Position numbers and translations under genes: made by a program. A stretch of 64,000 nt of DNA from Cristatella mucedo (taxonomy: Eukaryota > Bryozoa > Phylactolaemata > Cristatellidae): assembly GCA_009760855.2 (NCBI GenBank), contig WPIO01000047.1, positions 2,310,001 through 2,374,000 of the forward strand, given 5' to 3'. Under the pieces are notes generated by a model. That model worked only from the letters and a program-made list of their open reading frames with translations. It ran no database searches and had not been told where the DNA came from. Of the stretch, positions 23,821-34,480 are shown in pieces; positions within the stretch are counted from its first letter, which is position 1, and each line of letters starts with the position of its first letter.

Positions 23821-24858
23821 ATGAGCCTTTGGAAGAAGTGGGGTTACGCTCACGTCGGAGCAGCAAAGGATAGAGAACGGCTCAGACAACTGGAGCTGGT
23901 GCAAGCTGCCAGGAACTATCAGACGAAGAGGCAGCAGGAGATGGAGGAAAGCCAGGCAGCCAGCAGACAGAGGCACGAAGAGCTCGAGGAGAGCCGTGCC
24001 GTCGACGGCTCCCAGTGGGCATGGGGCTACGGCCCTGTCGCAGGGCCGGCAGAGTCAGAGCCGACGCGACAGCGGGAAGCGACCGCGGCCGCTAGCGTTT
24101 ATGCTGGCGGACAGAGGTCCGGCGATGAAAGCGGAGCGGCAGGGCGGGCTCGACCAAGCGCCAGCCGCCAGGCTGGAGCGGCCTCGGGCGCACCGGGCCA
24201 CGCCCAAGTCGAGCCCACAGAAGGCAGCTGGGTGACCGCCAGTGCTGTCGCCGGCGAGGCTGAATACCACCGACTCGCCGCCGGCTCGCCGCCGCTCGTC
24301 GATCGAAGCAGCTGTAGGGACCAGCGGAGGCTGTTTTCTGCATTCGTTGTCTCAGTCTCTGCCGTGCTGGACGATTTACAGCGGCTGCGGCCGACCGACG
24401 GCTACTCTGAGGACGCCCATCTTTCCTGCCTGGAGTCCTTTATGGCGGTAGTGGAGAGGTTGGTTGAAGAGCGGGTCACCGCTCAGCAGGATGACAAATG
24501 GGACGAGGTGATGCTCGAGGAGCGCCGATGTCTGTGGGACCTGATGGTGGCCGCTGACGCGCTCCTGGAAGAGTCCCAGCAGGCAGCAAATGCGGGCGCG
24601 GATGGTGGCATTAGGCCTCCGAGTGCTGTTGCCTCGTCCACTGCAGCCATGCTGGGCGCAGCTGCTGCGTATGTCGAAAAGCGAACGTTGGCTATGTACA
24701 ATCGCAGCCAACGTCTGGAGGCAGCTCTGCAGTGGCGAGACGCGGTGGCGCGTCTTTCGGAGGAGGAGGGGGAGAAGGGCAATGCGACTCAGATGAAAGC
24801 CGAGAGGAGCAGAATGGACGAAGGAGCATCGGCAGGGAGTACGGCGGGGACGAAATAG
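23821..24858 (+). CDS. Orphan GC-rich ORF, 345 aa, coiled-coil N-terminus
   Basis: Function unknown. The first ATG is at 23821 (protein starts MSLWKKWGYAHVG) and the stop is TAG at 24856. Residues ~18-65 are Glu/Arg/Gln-rich and helical in character (RERLRQLELVQAARNYQ, RQQEMEESQAAS), a likely coiled coil. About 75-155 is Ala/Gly/Pro/Ser-rich and probably disordered. About 160-330 is again helical, with VVSVSAVLDDLQRL, LEERRCLWDLMVAADALLEE and AAAYVEKRTLAMYNRSQRLE. No signal peptide, membrane segment or catalytic motif is visible. The ORF is far richer in GC than the neighbouring DNA and is open over 1 kb, which argues for real or recently lost coding function. Shadow ORFs on other frames reflect the same GC bias. 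Alternatives are a single-exon host gene, a retrocopy, or ORF1-like protein of an unrecognised element. Confidence 0.55.
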   Translation: MSLWKKWGYAHVGAAKDRERLRQLELVQAARNYQTKRQQEMEESQAASRQRHEELEESRAVDGSQWAWGYGPVAGPAESEPTRQREATAAASVYAGGQRSGDESGAAGRARPSASRQAGAASGAPGHAQVEPTEGSWVTASAVAGEAEYHRLAAGSPPLVDRSSCRDQRRLFSAFVVSVSAVLDDLQRLRPTDGYSEDAHLSCLESFMAVVERLVEERVTAQQDDKWDEVMLEERRCLWDLMVAADALLEESQQAANAGADGGIRPPSAVASSTAAMLGAAAAYVEKRTLAMYNRSQRLEAALQWRDAVARLSEEEGEKGNATQMKAERSRMDEGASAGSTAGTK

Positions 24859-25042
24859 ATACCTGCCTCTGACACGGAGCGACAACGGATAGCGAAGAAG
24901 AATATTAGGCGCTCGGGTTTCTGCTGACTGGGTCGGTTTGTTCCAAACCGCTGCTTCTGCTTAGACCGAAGCTCGAGAATCCAGAGGAGTGCAGCAGGAT
25001 TACAATAGTAGCATGATGATACAATAGGCGGCGTTCGCTGGA

Positions 25043-25160
25043 GAAGCTCCGACTAAAGAGTTTCGATTCACAATACATGGTAGTGATATCTTTAATATTA
25101 ATAAATCATTTTCTCAGTATGATTTTGGTTCTTTTTTTAAAGATATGGGTTTAGACTTGT
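25043..25160 (+). repeat. Repeat shared with 54619-54775, containing AATAAA
   Basis: Starts with GAAGCTCCGACTAAAG, identical over 16 bases at 54641-54656. It continues with collinear ATTCACAAT, TGATTTTG-TT and a GGTTTAG-like block. An AATAAA lies at 25100-25105, within 250 bases of the orphan ORF stop, so this may be its 3' UTR. The presence of a second diverged copy 29.6 kb away means it belongs to a dispersed or duplicated sequence. Confidence 0.55.
25100..25105 (+). promoter_or_regulatory. Possible poly(A) signal of the orphan ORF
   Basis: AATAAA about 240 bases after the stop at 24858. The hexamer is common by chance in AT-rich DNA. Confidence 0.3.
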
Positions 25161-25267
25161 GAGAGTGCAAGCTAACAGCGGGCTTCACATCGCGTGCGAA
25201 CTAGTGAACTTCGTGTGGGAACGGTACCGTTGGATAAGTACACGTAAGCTGATTCGAAAGCCCCATC

Positions 25268-25402
25268 TGTATAGCGGCAGAAGAGAAGAGCTGTCCCAGC
25301 TATCAATACTGCTTGTAGTGAGCAATAAAGGACCGCTAGGGCAGGACGCGAGCGTACGACTTGAGCCGTGAAGAACGAGCGCCTTACCTCTGGGCTGAGA
25401 CA
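25268..25402 (-). mobile_element. tRNA-derived SINE, family 2 (degenerate)
   Basis: Minus-strand order matches the family: head with CAGAGGTAAGGCGCTCGTTC, degraded B box, GGTCCTTTATTGCTCAC, and tail CTTCTGCCGCTATACA. The B box has decayed. Confidence 0.7.
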
Positions 25403-26139
25403 GATGCCACACGGATATCGCTGTTCGCTCTGTACTTCCCGTAAGATAATTATAGCAATCGGCTTTTATAGATGTTTGGCCACCTTTTTAGTATGTAGGT
25501 GCGCCTCGACCAAGCCCACTGATAAAGTAGTAAGAAGTAAGCAGCACGCTAAAAATGGGCTCTGTGAGTCTCGTTCACTCATAAACAGCCCATTCTCAAA
25601 GTTAGTGAACACTTAAGCTGTCGGGATAAATATAGCGTGTGCGGACGTTCGATAATAGGTCATTTTAAATAGCCAGTGCACTGTAAATTCAAATAAAACA
25701 CCAAATCTTCGCCTTGGTAACTTTGAAGACTACAGAAGATTTTTAATGCCCATAAGCAGCAAGGTTTCCACGAACGACTCCCATGGTCATCCACAGCTCA
25801 ATTTTTCCAGTTCATTACAATAGCTGCTTAATAATGCAGATTAATGTACATGCACCTCTGCGTTTTAGTAATATTACCTTCTAGCAAAAAAAGCACAGCT
25901 GACAGCACTATTCTTATTTATCCTTCACAATATCACTATGCACTTCCTAATGCCACATCTTCTTAACGAGACCCAAGTCAGAAACATACCTAGCAACCCT
26001 GACGGTAGCCTAACTGATTACTTTTACAGCTTTTTTTTCTGCATGCTACTCAACATAACATCAACTAAGTCTCACGTAAAATTGCTTCTTTCTTTGATAT
26101 TCTCAATGCCATATTTCAGACTTTACCTTTCAGGCCTTA
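25403..26139. other. Spacer
   Basis: AT-rich, with short ORFs only. Nothing recognised. Confidence 0.45.
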
Positions 26140-27300
26140 TCTAGAAACTCGTCGGTCGGTCTAAAGCAATATTCTTGCCATATTTTGATATAATTAATCA
26201 TCAAGTCGTGATTGAGCGTCTGTAGTCTCGCCTAAGCATAGGAGGCACTATATTGCAACGGTTGAGATAGTATCTTAGTGGGAAAATTCAGAGAAAAGAT
26301 ATGAACAGCTAACGGTCATATAGCGGGCATTTAAACTATAACCTGCTCAAGAGATTCACTTAAGGTATTTTTCTTTTCTCCATTCGTTTATTTATTTTAT
26401 CTAACCAATATACTTGCCAAGAGTAGTCCCGTCTTTGATTTCAGTACAGATGACAAACAGCCTTACTTGTGCTTAAATCTTTCCATGCCGTCCAGCGTCT
26501 CCGACTCTATCAGCTTCCATATCCGTGCCAGATCGTATTTCTGGAGGAATTTTTCTCTGGGATGGCAGCAAGCTTTCTCGAATTTAATCAGGATGAAAAA
26601 TTATTTAGTAATTATGTGCAAACACAGTGTTTCTTAGAAACTAGAAGGCCTAACGTATTTTGTCGACTCAGCTAGTATATTTCTTGCAGGCTCTGCATAT
26701 AATCTGGGTTTTCTCTTCCGCATCGGAGAAATCAGCTCCAATATCAAGTCTGCATAATTTCACTTACTTAACATGGAGAAAATTAGATTTGGCTCAGATA
26801 AGAACACCACAGCCAGCTTGCTCCATGGTGTACGCCATCCTGACTAGACTTTTTAACTCACAGCTAGTATGCAATCCTGCCGGCAAGATAAGAAGGTCAA
26901 TCTTGGTGGAAAAACTCAGCAGTTAAAATTGTTGGTCGTCAAGTGGCCATTTATGTATTCCGCCACCGCTTACAGATCTTCACTGGCTGCCAATCGAGCA
27001 GATTATGGACTCCTAGATTCTTCCACTGCTCTTTAGGCCAGTCACTTTTTGCCCCAGAACTCCTGCCTAAATTAGTTCCACACAAGGTCTCTCATCGAAC
27101 TAGCCACGTTTTGACTGTGATCGATTCATTGTGCCTGTTATCAGTTCCACATCCTTCAGATGCCATGCCTTGAGTTACAACGCTGCCAAAGCCGGGAACT
27201 CACTATCACTGACATCACGCGGTCTCCTGATTTTCTGGCATTCTAATTGAAGGTAACAGTCTATAAGTTCCGCCCGGCATTTGCCTTGTGTGCGAGTGCG
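26140..27300 (+). mobile_element. L2/CR1-like LINE, type 2, highly decayed
   Basis: Scattered collinear matches to type 2: an RT palm remnant near 26240 (TATTGCAACGGTTGAGATAG, then CTTAGTGGGAAAATTCAGAG), GMAASFLEFNQDEKLFSNY near 26560 (cf. WMAANFLKLNDDK), thumb-like sequence to 27070, and CAAAGCCGGGAACTCAC near 27187. All frames broken. One of the oldest copies here. Confidence 0.65.
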
Positions 27301-28190
27301 TTAAGAAACTATGCATGTCCTGACTAAGTGGAAGGGTTATTAGCTCTTGTGTAGCGTCGCACTGAGCTTGTTTCTATTTATTGTGCACTTTTAGTTTTTA
27401 TCCGAGAGTAATTCAGCGCCTGTCAATATTCAGGGGTCCTACTAAGCGTTGGCTTGGCCCCGAGTGTGTTACAGAGTGCTTTTGTTTGCTTGTGTACGTG
27501 CTATATTTGGGCACTTTGGCATACTCGTGTGACGATCACTCGTCTTTAATTAAAGCTTAGTTACTGCTTACATTACCTTTAGTTGTAAAACACCTGGATA
27601 GAGATCGATTCTATTAGGAAGATAAAGCAATGAAATCATTATATATAAGTTGCCTATGAAATTTAATTTTCTCACGAAGCTACGTTTTTTATTTTCTTGC
27701 ATGTTTTATTAATAATATGACAGATTATACTATCCTGAAAAAGCCACTCCTTGTTTACTATATCGGTCAAAGAAAATAACACATCCACGAGGGTGATTAT
27801 GTTCCCTTTTGCCCACCTAGCAGAGTTCCTACTTCTTCTTTGCTTCAGGAATGACCCAATTGAGTGCTAACGACGACAGCAGTACAAATGCGTGTTCCAC
27901 TGCTCGTTAAAGCCGCCAGTTCGGACGCAAAATAGCTACGAAACTAAAGCTTAAATGCAAGACGCTGCACCTAGTGGCTGGCGGCTGACTGTGAATATTT
28001 GAGCCGTCACGACGGCAGTCGTTTCGTACCAATTTCATGAAAAAGTTAACTGTACGGTGTAAGGATAGCCTTCTTTAGTTCGACATTACGCCGTCCGGCC
28101 TACTCTTGGCTCGCACACTCGTGCTGCGGAAACGGCGGCGAGATAAATTGGCCAGATTACAACTTATATTCGGAGCTATTGGCGTTAATC
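27301..28190. other. Spacer
   Basis: No recognised gene. CpG and GC content rise from about 27.85 kb toward 28.5 kb, which could reflect a promoter region or an old GC-rich insertion. Confidence 0.35.
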
Positions 28191-28406
28191 ATGGCCGCTG
28201 TTAAACGCGCTCGTTACTTTTCGTTGCAGTCAAATGGACTTCTCTGCGAAATGGAAACTAATTTGTTATGCAGAGGTATGTGCGCTCTTCGTCGCTGCCG
28301 TGAGCCAATACTGTCGGTAAAACTGCGTGCATTGGTGCTGCACCTACAAGTCTCTGGCCGTCATATAAAGTTCAGGCATCGGCAGTATTCGTCGCGCGTC
28401 GGCTGA
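28191..28406 (+). CDS. Weak candidate first exon (MAAVKRARYFSL...)
   Basis: ATG at 28191 in the context AATCATGGCC, close to an animal Kozak site, inside a locally CpG-rich stretch. The frame is open for 71 codons (MAAVKRARYFSLQSNGLLCE and on). A GTATGT donor-like site follows CAGAG near 28275, so a short first exon of about 28 codons is possible. No domain and no homologue recognised. It may equally be chance. Confidence 0.2.
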   Translation: MAAVKRARYFSLQSNGLLCEMETNLLCRGMCALRRCREPILSVKLRALVLHLQVSGRHIKFRHRQYSSRVG

Positions 28407-29892
28407 CCATAGCGCAGTTACGACCACTGTGTTTGCTGCATAGTGCTGTTTGGACGTGGAAGCTGCACGGCGCGTTTGCAATATTTGGTGCCAGTGAGTT
28501 GGGTAATCGCTAAGGGCCCTTAGCAGTTGCCCATTTCAGTCTCACTGCTTGCTACTTTATTAGTGAATGCTTAAAGTGAAATATAGTTTTAAATATTTTT
28601 CACCGATTACGGCATTTACCGACCGCAGTATCGATTGCAAAGAAACTGCTGTTGCTGCCTACTTTGCTAAACTTTGAAAATTCTGAAAAATCACATGCTT
28701 AATTCCGAACATTTTGAAGCCGAATTTCATTAAAGTTTAGGAGACTTCTGAATACGTTCGCACGTCTAATGAATTCAAAAGCACATTTGGCAGTCGTGAA
28801 GAATTGAGTGGCATTTGGATGTGGTTTCGAAAAAGGCACGGATATTCTTAGGGCAGATGCGAAGCAACGTCTGAACTCAACGTCTGAAGTGAAAGCTAAA
28901 GATATCAACTCAAAAGTCATGGCTAGCCAGTCTTCTGCTGACAGTAATGCTGAGACTTCTAGGAGGTCGGATCTGGAGTTTCACGAAAAACGGCAGGATG
29001 CCCGAGCTTGTTAATATTCTGAAACGGAATAAGTCAAAACGACTAATATAGCATAGCAGCAGGACAAAGTCGACGCTCCGTGTGCTGAAATCGTGCACCC
29101 TGATAAATGCATGGCTTTGGAGGCCAGAGATTATGGTTTTCCGAGAGAACGTAGAGATATCTGTGGATAAAATATAGGCGTCTAGTACCTCAGCTTTGAC
29201 CGGCGTTATAAGTTTTGAAGTGTCGTTCTTATTGAGCCGGTAGAAGCCACTTGAGATCTCGTGACTTTTGTAACTAGCCGAGAGACTGCTTTAGCGTAAA
29301 CTGCTGAGGAACTGCACTTTACCTGATCGATATCTGCTTTAGCATTGAAAGAGCTGATTTCTGTCACCTCGAACCAAATACTTATGATGTCTGCAATACA
29401 AGTAATGTGAAAGTCACAAAACATCGTTACGGCGAGGACCCATACTTCTGTAATGACATGCAATGCAGTGATACGGCTCTGTCTCGCATGCGAATAACTT
29501 AAGTTGCCAGGAGCATCGCTTGTTCTATATATAGCGAGCCGCAAATAGTGTCCACAGCTCCTCCTCGCGTTTTTATTTATTTGGCGACTCTGTGGGACTG
29601 TAGCTAACCCGTGATACATACCAGCGGAGGAACCATTTTTGACAATGTTCACTGTAGTGGCAGTGATGTACATGGCATAATGCTGCTGCACGATGCTGAA
29701 GAGGATAGCCTGTTTATGTCCCATGCTCTAACTCCTCTTCGCGTTTTAGCGACTTAAGACTTTATCACTTAGTGAAAGTGAAACCGTGGTCTTTAAGTAT
29801 GTGAATGTCGACCAGCTCCGAGCAGTTACAGCCATGATACGGTTGCTGAACTGACATTTCAATAATAATATAATTATAATATAACTAAATTG
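28407..29892. other. Spacer with an unassigned 172-codon minus ORF
   Basis: The minus ORF at 29206-29724 is long for this AT-rich DNA but has no recognisable motif, no helix or repeat pattern, and no splice context that I could support. No other feature seen. Confidence 0.35.
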
Positions 29893-30040
29893 TCTAGCAC
29901 CCTAAGAGAACTTAATTTCGATTCAGGCTCTTCAAATATTCCTCGGGGCTCGAGCTCACAATCTCAGCCAGACCTTGGTCAGGGCGAGCCCCTTAACCGA
30001 GCACCTTAACCGCTGGACCGAGCACCTTAACCGCTGGACC
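29893..30040 (-). mobile_element. tRNA-derived SINE, family 1, LINE-type tail
   Basis: On the minus strand: GGTCCAGCGGTTAAGGTGCT (A box region), GACCAAGGTCTGGCTGAGAT, B box GAGCTCGAGCCCC, then a GAATCGAAATTAAGTTCTCT tail resembling the type 2 LINE 3' hairpin. The A-box segment is duplicated: 21-bp units at 29999-30019 and 30020-30040 are identical. Degenerate copy. Confidence 0.8.
29999..30040 (-). repeat. 21-bp tandem duplication in SINE head
   Basis: Two identical copies of the segment holding the tRNA-like A box (plus-strand text GAGCACCTTAACCGCTGGACC). A partial third unit precedes them. Confidence 0.9.
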
Positions 30041-31129
30041 AAAAAAAATTTAATTAAATTTCCTGTTCAGATTCACTGTAACTCGACTTTCACTACATTT
30101 ACAAAATTCGCCAAAGGATGTATGCTCCGAAGAGACTCTGGACACTTGACGTTGCCTATCATACCCCACAGACTGTCTAAAAGAATTAAAGGCACGCTGG
30201 ACTGGGTTACTGAGATTAAGCCACTACTGATTATCCTACGACAAAGTCACAATTGCTCGTGCAATGAGGCAGGGAGGTCTGCCACTCCCTATGCTATGTG
30301 TACTAATCTCTTTCCAGTTTGAGATCGTTTCAGGTATCTATCAAGTTGGCACTACGGCTAAAGAAACTCGCTTGACCCCAGCCAAGTGGAGCACTAACAA
30401 TTTGACCGTGTGTTGTGTGCACTAATATCATTCCAGTTTGAGGTCGGCTTAAGTATCTATTAAGATAACGAGACTGCTAAAGGCACTCGCCTGTCCCCAT
30501 CCAAGTGAAGTGCTAATGACCTGTAAGAATGAAAAGCCGAGGGTTGTGGAGCCACTTCAAAGTCCGACTCATTGTTAGGACTACTTTTAATAAGGGAGGT
30601 GAGGTCTAGACAGCCGCAGCCACAATTTAAAAGTAGGTATCTGGAAAATGTTCGGTATAAATTTCTATTGGAGCCTAACAAAGTTGCGAAGCTATGTGTT
30701 GACGCTTGGTTTTTGGTTTCTTACTTATACATGCGGCCAAGGATGGCCTTAATTTAAGGAAGAGGCAGTGAAACCTATAGTTGCTAAATCAGCTACATTA
30801 TAAATTAAATTAATGTTTAGTATATTTACAATTATATCCATATTATGTAAAAATAAAATGGCCTTATGGATTTGACTTAACTTAAACATTTCTTTAGATG
30901 TCTAATCTTGTCAACCTATGAGTTAAATATCAAGCTCACAGATTCAGTCAAGCTGTACTCGCTTGCTTATCTGACCTGAATGTCTCTGCATCCATCTTAT
31001 AAAGGCTTCTCACTGACTTGCCGTGGATCCCCAATAATTAACGGTCTAGCTATAAGATATGAATTGGGTGAAAAAGATGTATTAAGAAAGGTGATACTTA
31101 TCTATTAGAATATAATTGTCAGTAAGTTT
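30041..31129. other. Spacer
   Basis: Two similar segments, 30310-30400 and 30420-30510, share TTCCAGTTTGAGRTCG, AGTATCTAT and GCCAAGTGGAGCACTAA / TCCAAGTGAAGTGCTAA. This looks like a ~115-bp tandem duplication of unknown origin. No gene. Confidence 0.4.
30310..30525 (+). repeat. Diverged ~115-bp tandem duplication
   Basis: Copy 1 has CTTTCCAGTTTGAGATCG, GGTATCTATCAAG, AAAGAAACTCGCTTGACCCC and AGTGGAGCACTAA. Copy 2 has CATTCCAGTTTGAGGTCG, AGTATCTATTAAG, AAAGGCACTCGCCTGTCCCC and AGTGAAGTGCTAA, in the same order. Confidence 0.75.
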
Positions 31130-31460
31130 TATTCTCTTGGTAATAATAAGCTATCACCAAATACTTCGAAAGTTAGGCTTTGCATCTTACAATCGCCTTT
31201 CTGAATGCAGGCTTTTAGCTGGGCATCTAATCGTCCTAAAACTCTTTGTACGCAGAGCCACTAATAATCCTGACCCCCAAAGCCCGGAGCTCATTCACCA
31301 TATGAACGTTAGTGGGACCTCCCGGCTTGAAGACGCTTAACAATGAACTTAGTACTTACCTACTCATCCAAACATTTTAAAGTCTGTCAGAGTCGTCCTT
31401 AGGGTGCCTGTAGGCACTGACACTATGAGTTCTATCTTTAGCCAGCTTATATTCTTGCTA
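31130..31460 (+). mobile_element. LINE type 2, very decayed 3' part
   Basis: CCCAAAGCCCGGAGCTCATT near 31277 corresponds to the 'PKAWNSLP' coding segment. GTCGTCCTTAGGGTGC and CACTGACACTATGAGTTCT near 31390-31430 correspond to the conserved 3' UTR. Otherwise unalignable by eye. Confidence 0.5.
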
Positions 31461-32689
31461 CACGGCTCATACAGTGATAAGCCGTAGACTTAATTGTACA
31501 CGGAGACTGTACAATTAATCCTAATATCCATCATTATTACTGTACAGTCTCATGCCTCTCTGATTACAATTCAAAGTAGACTGCATGGGCGGATGTTTAA
31601 TTCAATGCACAGATCTCTTGACCACGTCTTAATTGATAATATATGGTACATGCTTGTTCAAATAATTCAGGATACAAACTGAGGCATGAAAAACTGTTTG
31701 TTTCATAAGTTATTGCGGGTGGCAGCTAACATAGCCGTTGTAGAAGGGTTGAATTGCAATTGGCTGAAAGGACTAGTAATCTATGCGGAAGTCGCATCTA
31801 CGTAAGCGGAATAAAATGAAGTGAAATTGGATTCACTAGCTACTTCTAGCTTCTGGGAAGAGAGCATAAAACTAACCAGACGCATCAAAATGGCTCCACA
31901 ATTTTAACCAGCCTTAAAATTGTCTCTTTCTCCTCAAAAGAGTGGTAAGAATAAACTAAGTAAGTTTGCGAACAATAACTATATGCTAACTCTGGAATCA
32001 CATCAAAATGTCGCATAGCTCAAAGGGAGATCTGCCTAAGGTATAGTACTATTTAGTCGTTTAATAACGCTGAGCTAGAGGCAATGAAAGAACTCTAGGC
32101 CTCAAGGGACTATTACCTACAATCCATCAAAGAGCTTGAAAGGACTATCCATTTCCATGTATAATCTGTGTTTGTAGACAGGCGGATTTCAACGCTAATA
32201 AATTCAAAGCAAAAGACGGCAAAGCTAGAAGCCTAGATTCGCACGTATCACAGCCGACAGAGCAAAAAATCCAGCAACCGAGGAAGTTACTCGGAGTCGC
32301 ACTGCCAAAAATCAATCAAAGCCTCGCAAGCGACAAAATTGGATGCAGGAGAACAGAGGACAAATGTGATTTCAAAACGCAGCTAACGTTTCACCTAAGA
32401 TGAACCAGCAACAGAAAGAGATGTAAGGTATGGTTTTAGCACTTGGCGACTGAGGTAGTCGGTTACAGTCCTCACATGCCAGAGGAACTCGTTAAATGAG
32501 GACGAGCTTCACACAAGATAGGCGTGTTGCCAGTCATCACTGCTATGGCAGGTTGAGATTTCCCGTAATATTCCGTAGGCATAAAATAATAAATATATGA
32601 TCGATCAAAGTATTCCAAAAGAGAGGCAAGGGCAATTTTCATTAACGGGCAAGGGCAATTTTTATTAACGTTTACTTTAACCTTAATAT
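31461..32689. other. Spacer
   Basis: AT-rich. The inverted repeat near 31486-31550 (GACTTAATTGTACACGGAGA, TGTACAATTAATCC and a second ACTGTACAGTCTCATGC) was noticed but is imperfect. No gene. Confidence 0.4.
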
Positions 32690-32945
32690 TCACGTACATT
32701 ATGAAATGCATTGGGATAAAGTCTAAAGTTAGTGCAGGCATTGGTACTTATCAAGAAGTAATGCGTCGCGTACACATGATCAAAGCAAGGCATTACCAAT
32801 CAGTCGAGCATATGCCGCCTCAGTAACATTTGATGCTTGTGCTGCCAGTGTGTCTAAGGTAGATCAAGTAATTATCATGATAAAGAAGTGCATGTAAAAT
32901 GACGTTGGCATCAGCCAGGTTCAGCAGATGTTTAATCTCAGCCCA
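32690..32945 (-). mobile_element. LINE type 2 5'-region fragment
   Basis: On the minus strand the segment reads NLADANVILHALLYHDNYLI, collinear with NPADTNVTLYALFQHDNYSI in the near-full-length element (38.9 kb). It continues into a non-coding block with ATTACTTCTTGATAAGTACC, shared with 34.1 kb and 35.8 kb. It directly abuts the (TAA)n tail of the next copy. Bases 32815-32870 provide the uninserted version of the site hit by the TIR element at 34192. Confidence 0.75.
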
Positions 32946-33840
32946 ATAATAGTAATAATAATAATGCACTTGATAAAGCGCCCTCGGAGAACTCAATCTC
33001 TTTCTAGGCGTTTCAAAGTTGCTGCAAAGGAAACACGATCGAGTGGTGAGTGGTATCATACTCGATAGACAACATGAGTAACATGGTTAGGGGTGACATG
33101 CACAGGGTCAGCATGCAAGTGTGGTTAGTGGCCACATGCAGCAGTGTCAGCATGCATATGCACATAAAGACGATGTGTAGAGAGGCAATAAATGCTGTCA
33201 CAAATTGGTGGGTTTTTAATTTTTTTAAGTGTGGTCAAATCAAGGGATGACGTTACTAAAAGTTGGTAGTGAGTTCCAGGCTTTGGGAAGATACGAACTA
33301 AAGGCACGGTCTCGAAAGGATTTGCGGGTTGTACGAGGTATAGATAAACAGTTGGATTCCCGAAAAGCGGATGGTACAATTCTTAGCTTGGTGGGGGTGT
33401 AGATCTGATAGGTAGGTTGGAGCCAAAGAATGAAGGAACCTCAAAGTGAGCAACAAAACCTTGAAGTCGATCCATTGCTTAACTGGTAGCCAGTGCAGAT
33501 AGGCGAGAAGTGGTGTGATGTGGCAACTGCGAAGCTCACGATAGACAAGCCTAGCTGCAGAGTTTTGCACCAGCTGCAAGCACCTGATTGAACATACCAG
33601 TAGACCAGCGAGCAGTGAGCTACTGAAGTCAAGACTGGATGTCACAAATGCATGGACCAACTTAGACGTGATATCAATGTCTACACAAGCCCAAATTTTA
33701 ACAATGTTATGTAGCTAAAAGTGGGCAGATTTGATTGTGGAGCTGATTTGGTCGTCTAATGAAAGGTCACTTTGGAGCATAACTCCTAGATTTCTTGTAG
33801 ATTCAACAGGAGATATGCTGGCTGAGCCGACTGTGTTCGT
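32946..33840 (-). mobile_element. L2/CR1-like LINE, type 2, 5'-truncated
   Basis: Tail (TAA)n with hairpin at 32946-33010, 3' UTR, then polymerase C-terminal coding on the minus strand: FVTSSLDFSSSLLAGLLVCS, LQLVQNSAARLVYRE, HITPLLAYLHWLPVKQWIDF, ending in PHQAKNCTIRFSGIQ. Truncated near 33840 at a decayed ARNLGVM-like segment, before the RT core. Several changed residues and at least one frameshift. Confidence 0.9.
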
Positions 33841-33884
33841 CGGCCACAAAAATTTTCAATTTAATTTTTCGCAGTAGCATTAAA

Positions 33885-34191
33885 AACATTGCATAGAAAA
33901 GAACTTGCTTATGTGCAAAAAAGGAATGTACACATATCTTGGGATCAGGCACATCACTTCGACCGAGAATCAGTTCGTCATATGACGTGCTGTGTGACCG
34001 GTCCTCGATTTCTGGTTTATTTTGCTCCGCTTTGGAAGGTTCTGTGAATTATTTCATGCAAGGAAAAAAGAAAGTGTAGAGTTAGGACAGGTACAGTTAC
34101 CTATCAAGAAGTAACGCAGCGTGTCAATGTGATGAAAGCAATGGCTCTACCAATGATTGAAGCTTGTAGCCGCAACTTTTGATGGTTGTGC
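33885..34191 (-). mobile_element. LINE-associated 5' unit, left part
   Basis: Shares with 35360-35896 the blocks AAAAAAGGAA, AGGCACATCACTTCGA, CCTCGATTTCTGG, GTTCTG, AAAAGAAAGTGTAGAG and AAGAAGTAAC in the same order. Interrupted at 34191 by the TIR element; the remainder resumes at 35267. Confidence 0.75.
34184..34191. repeat. Target site duplication, left copy
   Basis: GGTTGTGC, repeated at 35267-35274 on the far side of the TIR element. Confidence 0.8.
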
Positions 34192-34294
34192 GGTGTACGG
34201 ACATTTCCCACTGGACGTCCCCCCCCCCGACATTACCTCCAGACATTTCCTCTCTGGACATTTCCCCAGATATACCCCTGTTTCCCCCATATAT

Positions 34295-34480
34295 GGTTTA
34301 GGGTTTAGGTTTTAGGGTTTAGTGTTTGGGGTTTGGGGCTTTTTAGGGTTAGAGCTAAGTGTTTTTAGGGTTTAGGATTTATCATTTAGAATTTTTAGGC
34401 TCTAGTGTTTAGAGTTTAGGGTTTTCATGGTTTAAGCTTTAGGGTTTAGAGTTTAGTGTTTAGGTTTTAGGGTTTAGGGT
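34295..34480 (+). repeat. Degenerate TTTAGGG-type array
   Basis: Dense imperfect repeats of TTTAGGG and GTTTAGG with interspersed TTTTAGGG and TTTGGGG variants. It resembles telomere-type repeats but is too irregular and internal to be an active telomere. Confidence 0.8.

Noticed and set aside
29206-29724. 172-codon minus ORF as a gene
   Set aside because: No motif, no compositional support and no splice or start context. Kept only as a note in the spacer entry.
34295-34480. TTTAGGG repeats as evidence of a plant genome or chromosome end
   Set aside because: The array is degenerate, internal and part of a mobile element. The LINE/SINE content and the P450 type point to an animal.
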